Both the position numbers and the translations under genes were made by a program. A DNA stretch of 64,000 nt from Galaxea fascicularis (lineage: Eukaryota; Cnidaria; Anthozoa; Scleractinia; Euphylliidae): assembly GCA_948470475.1 (NCBI GenBank), contig OX419342.1, forward strand, positions 296,201 through 360,200. Direction: 5' to 3'. Below are positions 37,301 through 49,785 of the stretch, in pieces. The notes under the pieces are model-generated. The model did not search any database, was not told the DNA's origin, and saw only the letters and a list, made by a program, of their open reading frames with translations. The stretch's first letter is position 1. Each line of letters opens with the position of its first letter.

Positions 37301-38626
37301 CTTTTTATTCAACAGGTTATTAAGACATTAAAACGAGCTCTTCAGCCAGTTATCTCAGATGTGAGCATAGCCTGGGACCTAGCACAAGGGTGGACTGTGC
37401 AGCAGATCCCGCCATCTCTCCCACCGCTCTTCAGCGGAGACAGATTAGTGGTGTATGGTCTCCTCAAGCCTTCAGAGAAAGCAAGCCAGGTTGGACAAAA
37501 TGAAGTAAGACTACAAGGTACTTTGGGCAAGGATAAAAAAATGAAACATCTGATCACATTTCCAAGTCCATCCACAGCACAAGGTGCAGATAGTGATTCC
37601 CATTCAAGTGACTTTCTTCATTGCCTAGCAGCAAAGACTTTCATTCAAATGAAACAAGGAGACCTCACTGACAAGTATGGTGCAGAAATGGAAGAAGCCA
37701 AGTCTCCCATAATCAGCATTAGCAAATCAGTCAATGTGGTATCAAAGTTCACATCATTTGTGGCTGTTGATAGAGACAGCCATCTGCCTGTATCCAGACC
37801 TCTAAGAAAACAAGTAATTCCCTTATTTGGAGGTTATGATTATTATAGTACGGGGTTGACGACTCCAAATCTCCAATGTTCTATGTCTGCCCCACCCGGA
37901 GCTGCAGGACTTTCAGATCATAGTCTACTACTTGGGTGTTTTTTGTCTGGTCAACCACCTCTACCTGCAAGTGCCATGGTAGTTGGTGGTGGCTATACTC
38001 AACGACCCCCACAAGTGATACCATATAAAATGGCCTGTGCTAATACATGTAGTTCTGTTCCACCACCACGGCGAGGGGCATCACATGCATTTGCATTTGG
38101 TGGTGGCCATGTTCAACGAAGACCACAAGAAGTGTTTGGTGGTGGCATTCCTCTAACACGACCACCACTAGAGGAGTCATATGAAATGCAGGATTGTTAC
38201 ATGTACCCTGATTCATCACCCAGGGCATCGCATTGGACAGCAACATTGGGTGGTGGTTGTCCTCCCTCTACTTCAGCTTTTGCCTCCCAGGGAAGGAGAG
38301 GATCTATCTTGACACTGATAGCATTACAGAGAGCCTCAGGTGCATGGGACCTCACTGACCAGCTGATAGCACTGTGCAGTACAAACAAAGATGCGTTGAT
38401 CACAGGATGCCCAACAGAGATTGCAGTTAGTACAAAAGAAGGGAAGTTGTTATGGGCGACTGCCCTGGCCCTGGTGCTGCTGATGTACAAGTTCTTGGAT
38501 CAAAAGGATGAATGGGAAATGATTGCAGACAAAGGGATGAAGTGGTTGAGGAGGAATCTACCAGGTGCTGTGAAGTATGATAATGTGCTCAAGTCTGCAG
38601 CTACAGCAGCTGGGGTGCAAATGTAA
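34335..38626 (+). CDS. VWA5A-like protein (VIT and VWA domains), three exons
   Basis: Exons 34335-35554, 36371-36488 and 37316-38626 join to 2649 bases (882 residues), with GT-AG sites and phases 2 then 0. The start at 34335 (MVGRFGLVQ) was chosen because family members begin just before this motif; an in-frame ATG lies 12 codons upstream. Residues about 10-135 form the VIT domain, including AIYIFPLDEQAAVCGF, QAFLLEESDES-like sequence and FVLPTVLNPRYSP. A VWA domain follows at about 290-450 with the metal-site motif DRSGSMSGS. The C-terminal third has a Gly/Pro-rich low-complexity linker (about residues 630-770), then a tail containing RASGAWDLTDQL and WEMIADKGMKWLRR that is typical of VWA5A/PARP4-like proteins. 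Human VWA5A is an intracellular protein without assigned enzyme activity; the role here is unknown. A hAT-type MITE lies in intron 2. Confidence 0.93.
36981..37284. mobile_element. hAT-type MITE in intron 2 of the VWA5A-like gene
   Basis: 304-bp element beginning CAGGGACCCCGCAG and ending CTGCGGTCCCTG. It is flanked by an exact 8-bp duplication TACCTGAC (36973-36980 and 37285-37292). Eight-base duplications with CAGGG-type ends are the signature of hAT transposons. Its right end is only 31 bases from the exon 3 acceptor, so it now lies in or near the polypyrimidine and branch-point region. Confidence 0.88.
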
Positions 38627-38680
38627 TTTTGGACTATGAAGAGCTGAAAGACGAACAAATGAAACATGTTTATTGGACTA

Positions 38681-38686
38681 AATAAA
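38681..38686 (+). promoter_or_regulatory. Candidate poly(A) signal of the VWA5A-like gene
   Basis: AATAAA about 55 bases after the stop codon. A second candidate lies near 39293-39300 (ATAAATAAAG). Confidence 0.45.
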
Positions 38687-38699
38687 TAGGAAGCTGAAG

Positions 38700-41600
38700 C
38701 TGTTCATCTAAACTGTAGTAACTGCCTTATATGCCAGCTCCCAAGACAATTATCGTTTATTTTTTAAACAAACAAGGAAGCAAAACAGATCATTCCTTTC
38801 TGTTAATGTCCAAGACTGTACTGGATTTTAAATTCGTTGTTAACTAGTCTTCTTTATTTCAATTTCAACTTAAGATTTTTGTTGTTACTGCAACAAAATG
38901 GTACAGCCTTAGAAAAGTGCATGAACCTGGAAAAATTATGTGGGAAGTAAAACTGGTTAGCCAGACCTTAGGTAGATACGAATTCATGCCTGTAGACTAT
39001 CAACAGTATTTTAAAAGGGCTATGAAAACGTACCAGTTTCGTGAGAGCTCTCTTTTTTGAGTTGTAAAAAGCATCGAGACATTTTATATGTAGAATGCGT
39101 TTTTAAGAACTTTAATTATTATAATTATTATTATTATTTATTTTTTTGTGGCAGGGATTGAATAATCAGATGGCTAGGATCAGTGAATTCATTTAACTTA
39201 AGCCAACCATTGTATTTCACATGAATGATGGATACTCTTTTGTATCTAAGTTCACCTAAATTTACCTGCAGCAAGGGAAATACCGCACCTTGATAAATAA
39301 AGAAACATTTTAAACATCTTTCTTTCGAATCATTGCTTAATACAAGGAAATTTTAATATTGAGACTAGATCTTAAAAAGTAAACTGGAGATAGCTTACAA
39401 GAACGGAACAGGTAGGGGTATTTTTTTCATTGATTGGCAGAAGTGTCCGCATGGCAGGTTAGCTGCTTTCACCTCAGAAATTCCGGTTAAATTCTGACAA
39501 AGAGCAAGAGTTCTTTCCATGTAATATGACCAGCAGAAGAGTTACATCCCCACACAATTTCGTTTTGGAGGACCAAAAGCGTCGTTCGAGATGAAGCGGA
39601 GCTGGAAAATGTGCTTTCAAAGAATATTAAACGATACGTAAAAAGTGTTTAGTTTTACTTATCCTGAATCTACCCCTTAAGTGTCCCATGAGACACTTGT
39701 CATACTCTTGCGAAACATTGATAGCTCTATCCTTATAACATGACCGTTTGCTCTTCAGTTTCTTGCCTTTGCCGTGTTTCCCCTTTTCCTGAGTCCGCCG
39801 CAACATTTTGGGCCCTCCATAACTGACTGACCGTTTTTGCCTTGTGAGCTCAACAAAACTCAACATTCTTGCAGATCAGTGTGAAAAGGGGAGATGGAAA
39901 ATGGGCGCTGCCGGTACCAAGTTATGACTGCATCTAGTCACTGAGCTTTATTTGATATAAAAATCCTCACTGGTTACCCTTAGCAAATTAAACCAATAAA
40001 AGTACGATTTAAAATGGACGAAAACATAGCATTGTCCTTAGAGAGCCATCTAAACACTGCTCTTTCGAGATAACCACTTCAACTAAACGCCACAATGGAA
40101 TCGGTGATTTTCAGATCACACGATCAGCTTCTAACTCCACTACAAAAACATGATGCACAACACGTAACAACCTAACAGGAACCATGGAAAATCCCCCGGG
40201 GGGAAAATCCAGAATGTTCTTCTTTCTCAGGAAATCGGTTTAGTTTTGTCGACAAAAACGGTATCGCTCAGTGTCCTCTAAGGATACATTACTTCACCCA
40301 GCTGACAAATTGCGGCTCAATGCCTTTATCAAATGCTATTTTACTACCAAGTCGTTCAGTGTTAAACAAAAATCAATCTACAGAGCCTTAGCCAAACTGA
40401 CAAAGGGCATAAGTTAATGATAAATTGTGCTGATCAAAGTGATTGCAGCCTCTGGGAAGACTAACATAAATTTGGTCGGGAAAAAAAGAAAAATAATCTC
40501 TTCCACCAACCCATGGACAACATTTTGTCACAGTCCGGGAACGCCCAGTCCTTACTCCTCCTATGCTTGGTCTATCAAACTTCTCTCAACTTCAATGCAA
40601 GTCAGACTACAAAAGTGATTATGTGCACTTTCCAAAGTCAGTTCCTACCTTTATTGAAATGTCATACTCAAAGGTATAAAGAGCCTCTTTAACCCCTTCT
40701 TATGGCATTATACAATAGGACCTGGAAGTAAAAAAAATCTGATTATAGACTCCACCGGATATAGTCTTGTCCGTTGCCTTTAATCTTACTTTCAGCTAAA
40801 CCGCTTTGATGCGGCATAATCTTACGTATCGTATTGTCTGTCATGTCTAAACGAAAGCAAACGAGGTTTCTGGATATGTTGACTTAAATTACATGTAAAT
40901 TGAGTGTTTTAAAAATAATTCTCAAAGTCCACGTTTCTCTGAAAAGTCGTTTTGTTGTTGTTACCAGCACGCTCCCCACCGCTAAAAGCCCTGTGCTTAT
41001 CTATTTACAGTACAAGAAAAACCCTTCGGACCCCTTTGACAGTAATCGAGATTTACCAGTAAGCAGCAAGCGTAACAGCTGTCCTGAAAAAGTTTTCTTT
41101 GAAAATATTTGATCTCCCTGGAGTCATTTAGTTCCCCAACATTCAAAATTCAATATCCTCATACCTTGCGTGCTCATTTTTGCATGAAGTCAAATGGAGG
41201 ATGATCCTCGCAGTTGCGAACGCAATTTATGCATTTGCGTAAAGAAGCCTGAACCCGTGACCTCACGATACTGGTGCCATGTGCGATGATGTACATGAAG
41301 CTTCGGTTTTGTTGGGATAAATTGAATGTTGATCACCCAGGAAGTTTAAAATTCCAAGTGTGTTGCTTTTCACGTTAGAAGTCAAACCAATGTAAACACT
41401 AGAGGCACGAGAGCATGTGTCGCCTGTGGGTTGTTGGGTGTTACGTTGAGTGAAACGAGACAACTTTCACGATGTGCCGGAAATTCAAAAGACGTAAAGT
41501 TGGATTAAACAAAAATAATTTCCGGTTGCATTGAATTGTAATGCACGTGAATAGAGATGGAGCTAGTGAAACTCTTGCGATAACATTAGAATAGAAAATC

Positions 41601-41749
41601 CTTTTCATATTTTTCATTATTACACGACTTAGACAGTCAGAGGGCCAATAACTAAAATCGACCGATAAGATTGCTCTATTGCCAGTCCGATATACCAGGT
41701 ATTGTCCCAAATGATCCCGCGTTCTTCCCGCGTTATCTTCAGTCGTGTA
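38700..41749. other. Intergenic sequence, no gene recognised
   Basis: AT-rich, with an ATT-rich patch near 39115-39145. A minus-strand frame at 39866-39627 is basic and has plausible codons, but I found no partner exons. Nothing else supportable. Confidence 0.45.
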
Positions 41750-41910
41750 ATATATCTCTTATTAACCAAGCTTGCTCGGGACCGTACTGGGAGAATATCG
41801 GCCCTCGGTCTTTTTTGTACGGACCTCGCTGGGCTCGGTCCGTACTGTCAAGACCTCGGGCCGATATTCTCCCAGGACGGCCCTCGCGCTTGGTTAATAA
41901 GATATATATA
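41750..41910. mobile_element. Palindromic foldback element, about 160 bp
   Basis: The left arm begins TATATCTCTTATTAACCAAG and the right arm ends CTTGGTTAATAAGATATATA, with further pairing of GGGAGAATATCGGCC and its complement. The centre contains GTACGGACC/GGTCCGTAC, a motif also present in the foldback at 32.2-32.8 kb, so the two families may be related. Confidence 0.8.
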
Positions 41911-42910
41911 CCCAAATGTCTATGAGATGGAGAGGAAAAAGCGTTTCTAGCGGAAGAATAAAGGTAAATTTCATCATATTCTTGCCACCTTCGCACATTG
42001 TTGAGAAACGTACACAAAATTCCAACTTTAAAACCTATTTTATGGAGTTTTCGAAGTACCGCTTCTAACCAATCAGCGCCGAGTTCGTTTACTGTAGTGA
42101 ACACTCCTTAACCAACGATATGAATCACTTGATTTTCCCTTTACGAAGCAGTTTCTCAGCGGTGTCACGGTTTGGCGAGTTTTTACAGACGTAATAGATA
42201 TTAATAGTTTAAGGTGTGTATTTTAGTAATATTAGTAATAGCAATTACACTTCAGCTGACTGTAGATAAAAGTCCAACCAAACGCAAAGCAGGCCTGGGT
42301 CGTTTTGTGTTTTTTTTCCTTATTTTTAAGAGTTCACGTTTCGTATGCACCCTAAGTCGACCATAAGCGCATTTAACCCGGCAACGTTTATCAACAGGTG
42401 TATAGCAATTATTCCGGACGCCGTGATAACGTAAAACATACTTACACCCTCAAAACCGTAACCATAACGGAGCGTTCATCCTTGAAGAAAATTACTTTAA
42501 TTTAAACGCGTAATTAAATATTGGACAGTCTCCGAGGAAAGTTTCTTATAAACTTACTAAAGTGCACGCAAGGCCAACACGTTATCAGCCTGAATTTAAC
42601 ATATCAATAAATACCTCCCCTGAACGAGGGTTTTATAACCAAAAGGCGGTGTATATATTGTATATTGTATCGTATAACTTATCAAAACAAGTCGGATTTC
42701 CTACGATTTGTCAGCATTGGCAACACCTTAATTTCATTTTCCAAAACAGCAGGTTTTATTGTCTACGAAGGCGGAAAGCCAACATTGTTTGCTATAAAAA
42801 GGGAAACATGATTCTTCATTTCCCATTAACATTTAGATCGTGACCTCAACTGATCGGAGACCTCATAAGCTCGCAGAAATTCCCGGAGAAATTAACCACA
42901 ACATCTCGCA

Positions 42911-42917
42911 TATAAAG
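42911..42917 (+). promoter_or_regulatory. TATA box of MMP-D
   Basis: TATAAAG, 75 bases before the MMP-D start codon, in the context CGCATATAAAGATCGGG. The spacing predicts a 5' UTR of about 45 bases. Confidence 0.55.
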
Positions 42918-42985
42918 ATCGGGAGTTTGTAAAAATTGTTTTTCGTTCTCGACATTCGTTCATTTGAATTAAGCTGCTTGTAAAC

Positions 42986-45900
42986 ATGAAGCAATTCCTC
43001 CTCTTGTTTATGATTTTGTGCATAATGTTTGCGCTTACTTTTGGAAGACCGATGGTTCCGCCGGCCAAGGTTTTGGTAAGTTTTGATTAGTTTTTGCCGG
43101 TTTATATAATAAGTCTAAGTCACTTCTGAGCCCGTCTCTGGCATTTTTTTATCTGATTTTTTTATTGCAATGCTAGTATCTCTACATTCTTACTATGAGT
43201 CAGACCCTCTTGGAAATTTGTCAGCAAACTAAGAAAAGTTGGCATAATTCTATTTTCTCGTTATTAGCTTAGCCTGTTAAAAATTTATTTTCATGTTTCA
43301 ACTACGTTAAAGTTTTGAATTACAATAACAGCTACACATGCAATCATAACTAACTAAAGAGAAGGGAAAACATTCTTTTCTTAATAAACCGGCCGCAAAT
43401 TTGAGGTCGCAAAAGTATTTAAATAATAAGAGATTATTTTCGCGCGGTTTTTCAATTTCAGGTTACTCAATAAAATTATGTAACTTCACTTTACAAACCG
43501 ACAATTTCCCGTGGCATGTATTGCTCAGCAGGATAGCATACAATTGCTTAAGATTTTGTTTTACTTCAGAAACCAAAAATTATTTGTACATGAAAATTAT
43601 GCACAGACTATTTTTAAGGTCACTTGTATGATTTGACAAAGTTTTACGTAATCAATGGCACAGCCGGCGTAAATGCAGAGTTAGTTTCGTTTCGTTTCAA
43701 GCTGATTCAAGCTTGACGTAATAAACATAAAATTTAGTTTAAACTTCCAAAGTGGAAGTAAAAAAATCCAGCATGCCCACTTGTACTTAAATTTCACAAA
43801 GGAATTTTACACAAAGGAATTTTTATTTAAATAAACAAGCTCGCTTTTCCTGTGTCGATTAATGAAATGACAAATGGAAGGATTTTAGAATGATGACGTC
43901 ACGTTTGATTTCAGAATGGTCTTTCACGGACAGGAACAAACTAAGTCAAACAAACTCTCTGCAAATGGCGTCGGAATATCTAATACATGGAATAAACAAT
44001 AACAATATCAAGGCAGTGATTGTTACTAATATTGCTTCTGGAATGGACCTTGATAACCCTGTAACACGCATGGCTGTTAGCACGATTTTCCATGCACCAG
44101 TTGTTGATCTCGAAGGACTATTGCTTCCTTTGCCTTGTTATTGTTGGCGGCGAAAAGAACCTTGTTTTATGCCTTAATACTGTTGTTCACTTAAGATCGG
44201 CAAAACCTTGTTTTGTACGTCCGGCTATGCCACCTGGGAGATTTTTCGAGTGCTGGTCTGCTTGAGCTTGCTTAGGCACAACTTTCTAAATCTGACTGTG
44301 CAAGACGGAAATGAATCAAACCATGAACACGTCGAGTATACAATACAGGATTCTGTCGGATACTTCTCTGTCATTAATAAATAGTAATGTGAAGTTAAAG
44401 ACTGTGTTTTATTGGCGATAACTCGTCCAAAACAATAGAAACAATTCGAAACAGACAGAATACAAGACTGCGGTCAACATTCACTAAAAGCGCTTGCGAA
44501 ACACCAGACAGAGCATTATGTTTTTGAGACGGAAAAATGCTGATGAGTCGTGCCAATGAAGTGTTTTTACACTTTACATTAGTTCCTTCCTCTTTCTCTC
44601 CCGAGCAACGAATTTGGTGTTATAACTTACGCAAGCAGCCGAAGAGACGTCACGAACCCGCAAGGAAGGAAAAGTTTGTTATTTGCTCATTATCAAAAAT
44701 TTTGCTTCGTTGCTGTGTATAAATGTTTACTTGACCTTGATGGTTATCCCAGGGAGGGAGCAGACAATTATCACGAATCGGTTACAATGTCGACCTGCGT
44801 GTTCCTGTGTACATTACAAAAAGCGGTGATTATCTCTTCGACAAAAGTGAAACATTTGTATAAATCTTTATAACCACACTTATTATCCTCAACTCGGTTC
44901 ACATCAAATGCTATTAACGGCGTTAACTATTAAACATGGGAAATGGTCATCTCTTCCCACAGATTGGTAAATTTATGATACAGTACTCTCATCATTTCAT
45001 CAGATTGTTTCTCAGAATTTCTGCATTACATTTATCGTGCTAAATCTAGTCAAATTAGTTTAGTGCAAATTTTCAGTAACGCTATGTGATGAAATGTGTA
45101 TGCCAGTACTACAGAAAGACTACGTTTTCAGTTAACGGGCTCCAGCATTGTCTGAGACTGCATGTACGAGGCACTGATTTAGACTCTTCGTGATAAGCAA
45201 GACTCTGGCAGACACGGTGATCCCTGCCCACTGTTTGTTCTTTCGTTATGTACTTACGTACTATAAGCATCATTTCAAAAAGGAAAAAAAATACAACCAT
45301 ATAATATCAACCAATTTTCAACTAGTTTTGTGACTGCATTTTAAAGAAATAAAAAAAAAATCAAGGCTGGCACTTTGATGCCAAAATTTCACTGCCCTCA
45401 CTTTCCGATAAGATGTATTTAGTTTGCGGAAGCAACCTGAAAATCATTATAGTGCCACTAGTTTACAATCCTTCATTTCATTTGTTGAATGAATGAATTC
45501 ACTAACACCCTGCATTTAACAAAATGGTTAGACAAATTTTACCCCCGTTTTCAAATTCCTGTCTTGTCTTTTTCTCTATACCTGCACAGATATAGAACTG
45601 ACTCACACGAGCCAGTAGGTAATCAAGCCAATATAATATTGCGTATATTATAAATAGATGCAGGAGGTTATCAAGAGGTGCTAAGAAAAACTGTGGGTGG
45701 AAGAATATCTTGCGGTTTCTATTTAGTTCTGCTTTTAGAGACAACATGTGGCCGTTCTGCCCACTACTATTTTTAGTAAATGAAACAGAAAGCAAAATTC
45801 GTCTCGGCTTTACACGGCAAAGAGTTATAAGTCAGTGATTGTGCTAGAAGTAACTTCAATCTGCTGAATGAAAAGTCTAAGTACTATGCCGAAAATTATA

Positions 45901-48900
45901 ATCTGACTGCATATACTGTATAGCAGTTCAATCAGTTGAATGAATGGAAAACAGCATATTTTGATAAATGGCAAAAATTAATTTAAAAAAAAAAAGAAGT
46001 AAGGGCGTGAAAGGTTGTAGCCTTTATTTAGAACGGTTTCTACTTTTAGTAGCAGCTTGTGGGATTTTTGTAACCTTTAGCCTGCAGCTATTTTTAGCGA
46101 AAGGATAGGCAATCAATGGAGTTGGAATGATGCTAGTTCTAATTTTGCTCGAAGTTGACTAACAGTTTTGTGGAGAGTGACCAAAAGGCCAGTTTATTTA
46201 AACAAAATGTTGAAACATTTATTTCGGGTGATTATCGTGTAATTGAGCTACTACAAATTCCCTCCTAAATTGGTTGATAACAATAGTTTATAGTTCATAA
46301 TGTCAATGTTATTGTTTATTTGCACTGGTTGGACCGACACAATATAATTACTAAAAGAGTCATTTTCTTATTTCTGTTCTCTACCACCGAAATACCAGAG
46401 TTATTTGGAAAGATACGGATATTTATCTCCTGCTGATGCAAAAATAGGTGGAGTACGAAGCATAAGGAAACTTTACGAAGCCGTGAAAAAACTGCAACGT
46501 TTTATAGGGCTAAATGAGACGGGAAGTCCGCTGGATCCAGATATCGTGGCGCTGGTTGCTAAGAAAAGGTGTGGTTTTCGTGATCTTGGTAAAACGGAAC
46601 AGTTTAAAAGAAAGAAAAGATATGCTTTACATGGGACTCGGTGGTTAAAACACGTAAGTCATTATACTCAAATAATAACCAATCACTCTGTTAACCAGCC
46701 AAAGCATTCAGACTTGTTACATTACTATCCTCAATCACCGGTAATTGTTTCCTGTATACCATCATGATATCGTCTCTCAGCATCATTTCCATCAGAGAAC
46801 TGACTGACTCTCTTATATCAAAACGATGAAATGTCATTGAAATGGCCCCTGTTCTCAAATTTACAAAATGTGTGATTCAGTGTTATCCCAATTTATTACA
46901 CATATTTTGAAATCACTCGTCATTCACGAAATCTGATTGGCTCCCAACAGTGCAATGTATTCCCAAATCGCGCGTATGAGTTCAGACCAAATTGCAGTCC
47001 ACTTAGTTCAATTACCATTATTGTGTAAGTTAATTAAAATCAACCAATTCAAATTGTTCCTTAAGAAGAAACAGTGCTTGGAGCGTTGGTCTGTTATATA
47101 TCAGTTAATTTCACCTCAAATCTGGTCTTCTATTAGCTGCAGATAGTTTCCTACATGATAACTTTCCATATGTTGTAATATTTCCAGGGTTTAACGTACA
47201 AGATAGCACGTTACACGTCAGACCTGACAACCCAGCAAGTCGACAATACGATACAGGCTGCGCTGAGCATGTGGGCAAAGGCTACTCCCCTGAAATTTAC
47301 CAAGCGGACCAGTGGGCTTGCTGATATTGAAATCAGTTTTGATAAAGCAGAAGACCAAGGATACAATTTTGACGGAAATGGGGGAGAGCTTGCTTATGCC
47401 TTTTTCCCTGGGAGTAATGCAGGTCAGTAGGCAAAGATGACGAGAAAATAAGAGGGTATAACTAAGAAAGAAAGAAATGATGCGTTGTTTAGCCACCAAG
47501 TATAACTAACGTAATTTAAGTTTGTTACAAATAAATAAATAAAGACTACAATGATGACATGGCTACAGAAACACTGGAAAGGTATTATTGTTTTTTTTTC
47601 CGCAGCCGGCATTTTTGGGGATGTGCATTTTGATGACGAAGAGAAATTTATCGTGGACAACAAAGGGCGAGGAATAGATCTACTTTGGTTGGCACTTCAT
47701 GAGTTGGGACACAGCTTGGGGCTCGATCACTCCAAAAACAAACGTGCCATCATGTACCCCATTTACCGGGGAAGCCAACCCGGACTTCAACTTCATCGCG
47801 ATGACATCATGGGAATTCAACAGCTGTATGGTGAGTTGAAACGTACCTGAAAAATAAATCCCCTATCAATCGATCAATCAATCAATCAATCAATCAATCA
47901 TTCAGTCAGTCAGTCAGTCAGTCAGTCAGTCAATCAAGCAAGCAAGCAAGCAAGCGATTATTGGATCACTAAATTGATGGATTGTTCATTCACTGAATAT
48001 CCTACAATGTTATCCTTGAAATGAAAGCTATCTTGCACTCTCTTTCTACAGCACTGTTTCACCGAGCTTTACTAAGCCTAACACTTGAGCAAGTTGGTCA
48101 AACTCTGGAGTGTGATCATTGAAATGAAAGCAGTGAACTATTCTCAGCAAAGAACTAAGTCACATGTTATCACCTTATTAGGCAAACCAACAGCCACCAG
48201 AGTAACACCAACACCGCACGTGAACCCGACTCAGTCTCCAGGAAAGCCAAATCCCTGTAGCAGTACGCTTGACGCCATGATAATGACCGCTGACAAAACT
48301 ACTTATGCATTCAAGGGCGCATATTTCTGGCCTGTTGGTGATCAAGGATATTTTACGGACGCCCTGAAAATTTCACAGTTCTGGGATGAACTGGAGGATA
48401 ATATTGACGCTGGTTATACAAGACAGCACGACGGGCTCACATTCATTTTTAAAGGAGCAAAGTGAGTAACTATTCAGTCATTCTCTGTATTTTACATCGA
48501 ATACTTTGAGCTTTTAAAAATAACTTCCGGTAAGCAATGTCTGTTCATCTGAGAAAAGAGGCCGAAGCCGTCAGTTTTAAAAAGGGTTCATTTAGAGACA
48601 GATTTGAAACACAGTCAGCAACAACCAAACAAATGGCTCCTCCCTACAACTTGCAACACTTCTTGTAAGTGTTCATTGCATCGATTCATTTGGAGAAGCT
48701 TGGCAAGTGAAGGTGTTTATGAGTCGCCACTTTCCACCCCTCTTCAAAAAGGGGGCACTCGTTACCATGAAACGCCTATAACTGCGCAGGAGGTTGCGGT
48801 CATGCCATTTGAGAAGCTCGTATGAAGTACGTTCGACATCAGCCCTTCACGTGAAAACCTCGTGGATACAATCATCCCCTTTACAATTGATTCGATTCCT

Positions 48901-49785
48901 AATAGACCTTTCCATGGTGTTTGACGCCATGAACTGTGGACAAACACAGCTATAATTACAGTAAATGTATGGGATTTTGGCCGACTTTGAGCCGCTGCAA
49001 CGCCACTACAAAGAGGCGGATTTTCAGCGTTTGCCACTATTTAAAATAGTTTAATTGATATCTTTCATCCAACACCCGAAAGTTAGGTTACTAGAGAAGA
49101 TATGACGTCCATAAATTGAAGTTATAAATTTTCTCATGTTAGCTTCTTATTTCGCGGTAACTGGCATAATTTTGATTAGATAGGTTTGTATTGATCAATC
49201 TCATTTGAAATCCACCCTCCCTCTCTGCACATCTGTCAGAGTTTCCATTTAAGAGCTCAACCCTGACTTTTGCTTTCCAGGTATTGGACGTATAAAAATC
49301 GAACGCTCGTAAAAGGTCCATCTAATGTCTCCGAACTGAACTTGCCGACTGCCGTACACAATATGCAGGCAGCAGTGGAATGGGGCGCCAATGGACAATT
49401 ATACATCTTCAAGGGAGACAAATTTTGGCGCTACGATAATAACAGAAGAAGCATCGACCCTGGCTACCCCAAAACTATTCAGTCTGTAATCCCAAACTTA
49501 CCGAGTAACCTGAACGCCGCACTTCAATGGAAAAACGGCAAAACCTACTTTTTCAAGGGAACACAGTATTACTCCTTAGATGACGTATCTATTCAAATCC
49601 GAAAAGGCTACCCTAAGTCAATAACAACGTACTGGATGGGTTGTTCCCCTGAAGGGCTCATCGAGGGGAAAATTTCTCCGATACGCTCCTCGAAGGATCG
49701 CTCCACGAAGAGCTATTCTTCTGTAAACAAGGCAAACGTTGTGTTGATAGTGAGTTTCCTTTTTGCTAAGTTATTTTTAAAATAG
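42986..49785 (+). CDS. MMP-D: furin-activated, probably membrane-anchored MMP, six exons
   Basis: Exons: 42986-43075, 46399-46653, 47188-47422, 47606-47830, 48182-48461, 49281-49785. They join to 1590 bases (529 residues) with phases 0,0,1,1,2. Exon 1 is a signal peptide (MKQFLLLFMILCIMFALTFG). The propeptide carries the cysteine-switch RCGFRD and then the furin-type motif FKRKKR immediately before the catalytic domain (YALHG). The active site HELGHSLGLDH and Met-turn AIMYP are intact. The structural-metal region is changed: FDKAEDQGYNFDG lacks the usual His, and LAYAFFPG has Tyr for the second His; only DVHFD keeps its His. The hinge is short and Pro/Thr-rich, followed by a full hemopexin domain ending WMGC. 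The tail finishes with ANVVLIVSFLFAKLFLK, a C-terminal hydrophobic segment like a GPI-attachment signal. The first intron is long (3.3 kb). Confidence 0.9.
43076..46398 (+). other. Intron 1 of MMP-D
   Basis: A 3.3-kb intron. A block after an AG at about 43914 is open in one frame to 44177 but not in the frame set by exon 1. In the exon 1 frame it would add only NGLSRTGTN before a stop. AATAAA lies near 44377, so an alternative short terminal exon is conceivable. A TGACGTCA site lies at 43892-43899. No repeat element is well defined. Confidence 0.4.
47864..47955. repeat. Compound tetranucleotide microsatellite
   Basis: Runs of CAAT, then CAGT, then CAAG units in intron 4 of MMP-D, starting 30 bases after the exon 4 donor. 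The three blocks differ by single-base changes of one parent unit. Confidence 0.95.

Noticed and set aside
39627..39866. Basic 79-residue minus-strand frame
   Set aside because: Codons look plausible, but I found no partner exons, promoter or recognisable domain between two well-defined genes.
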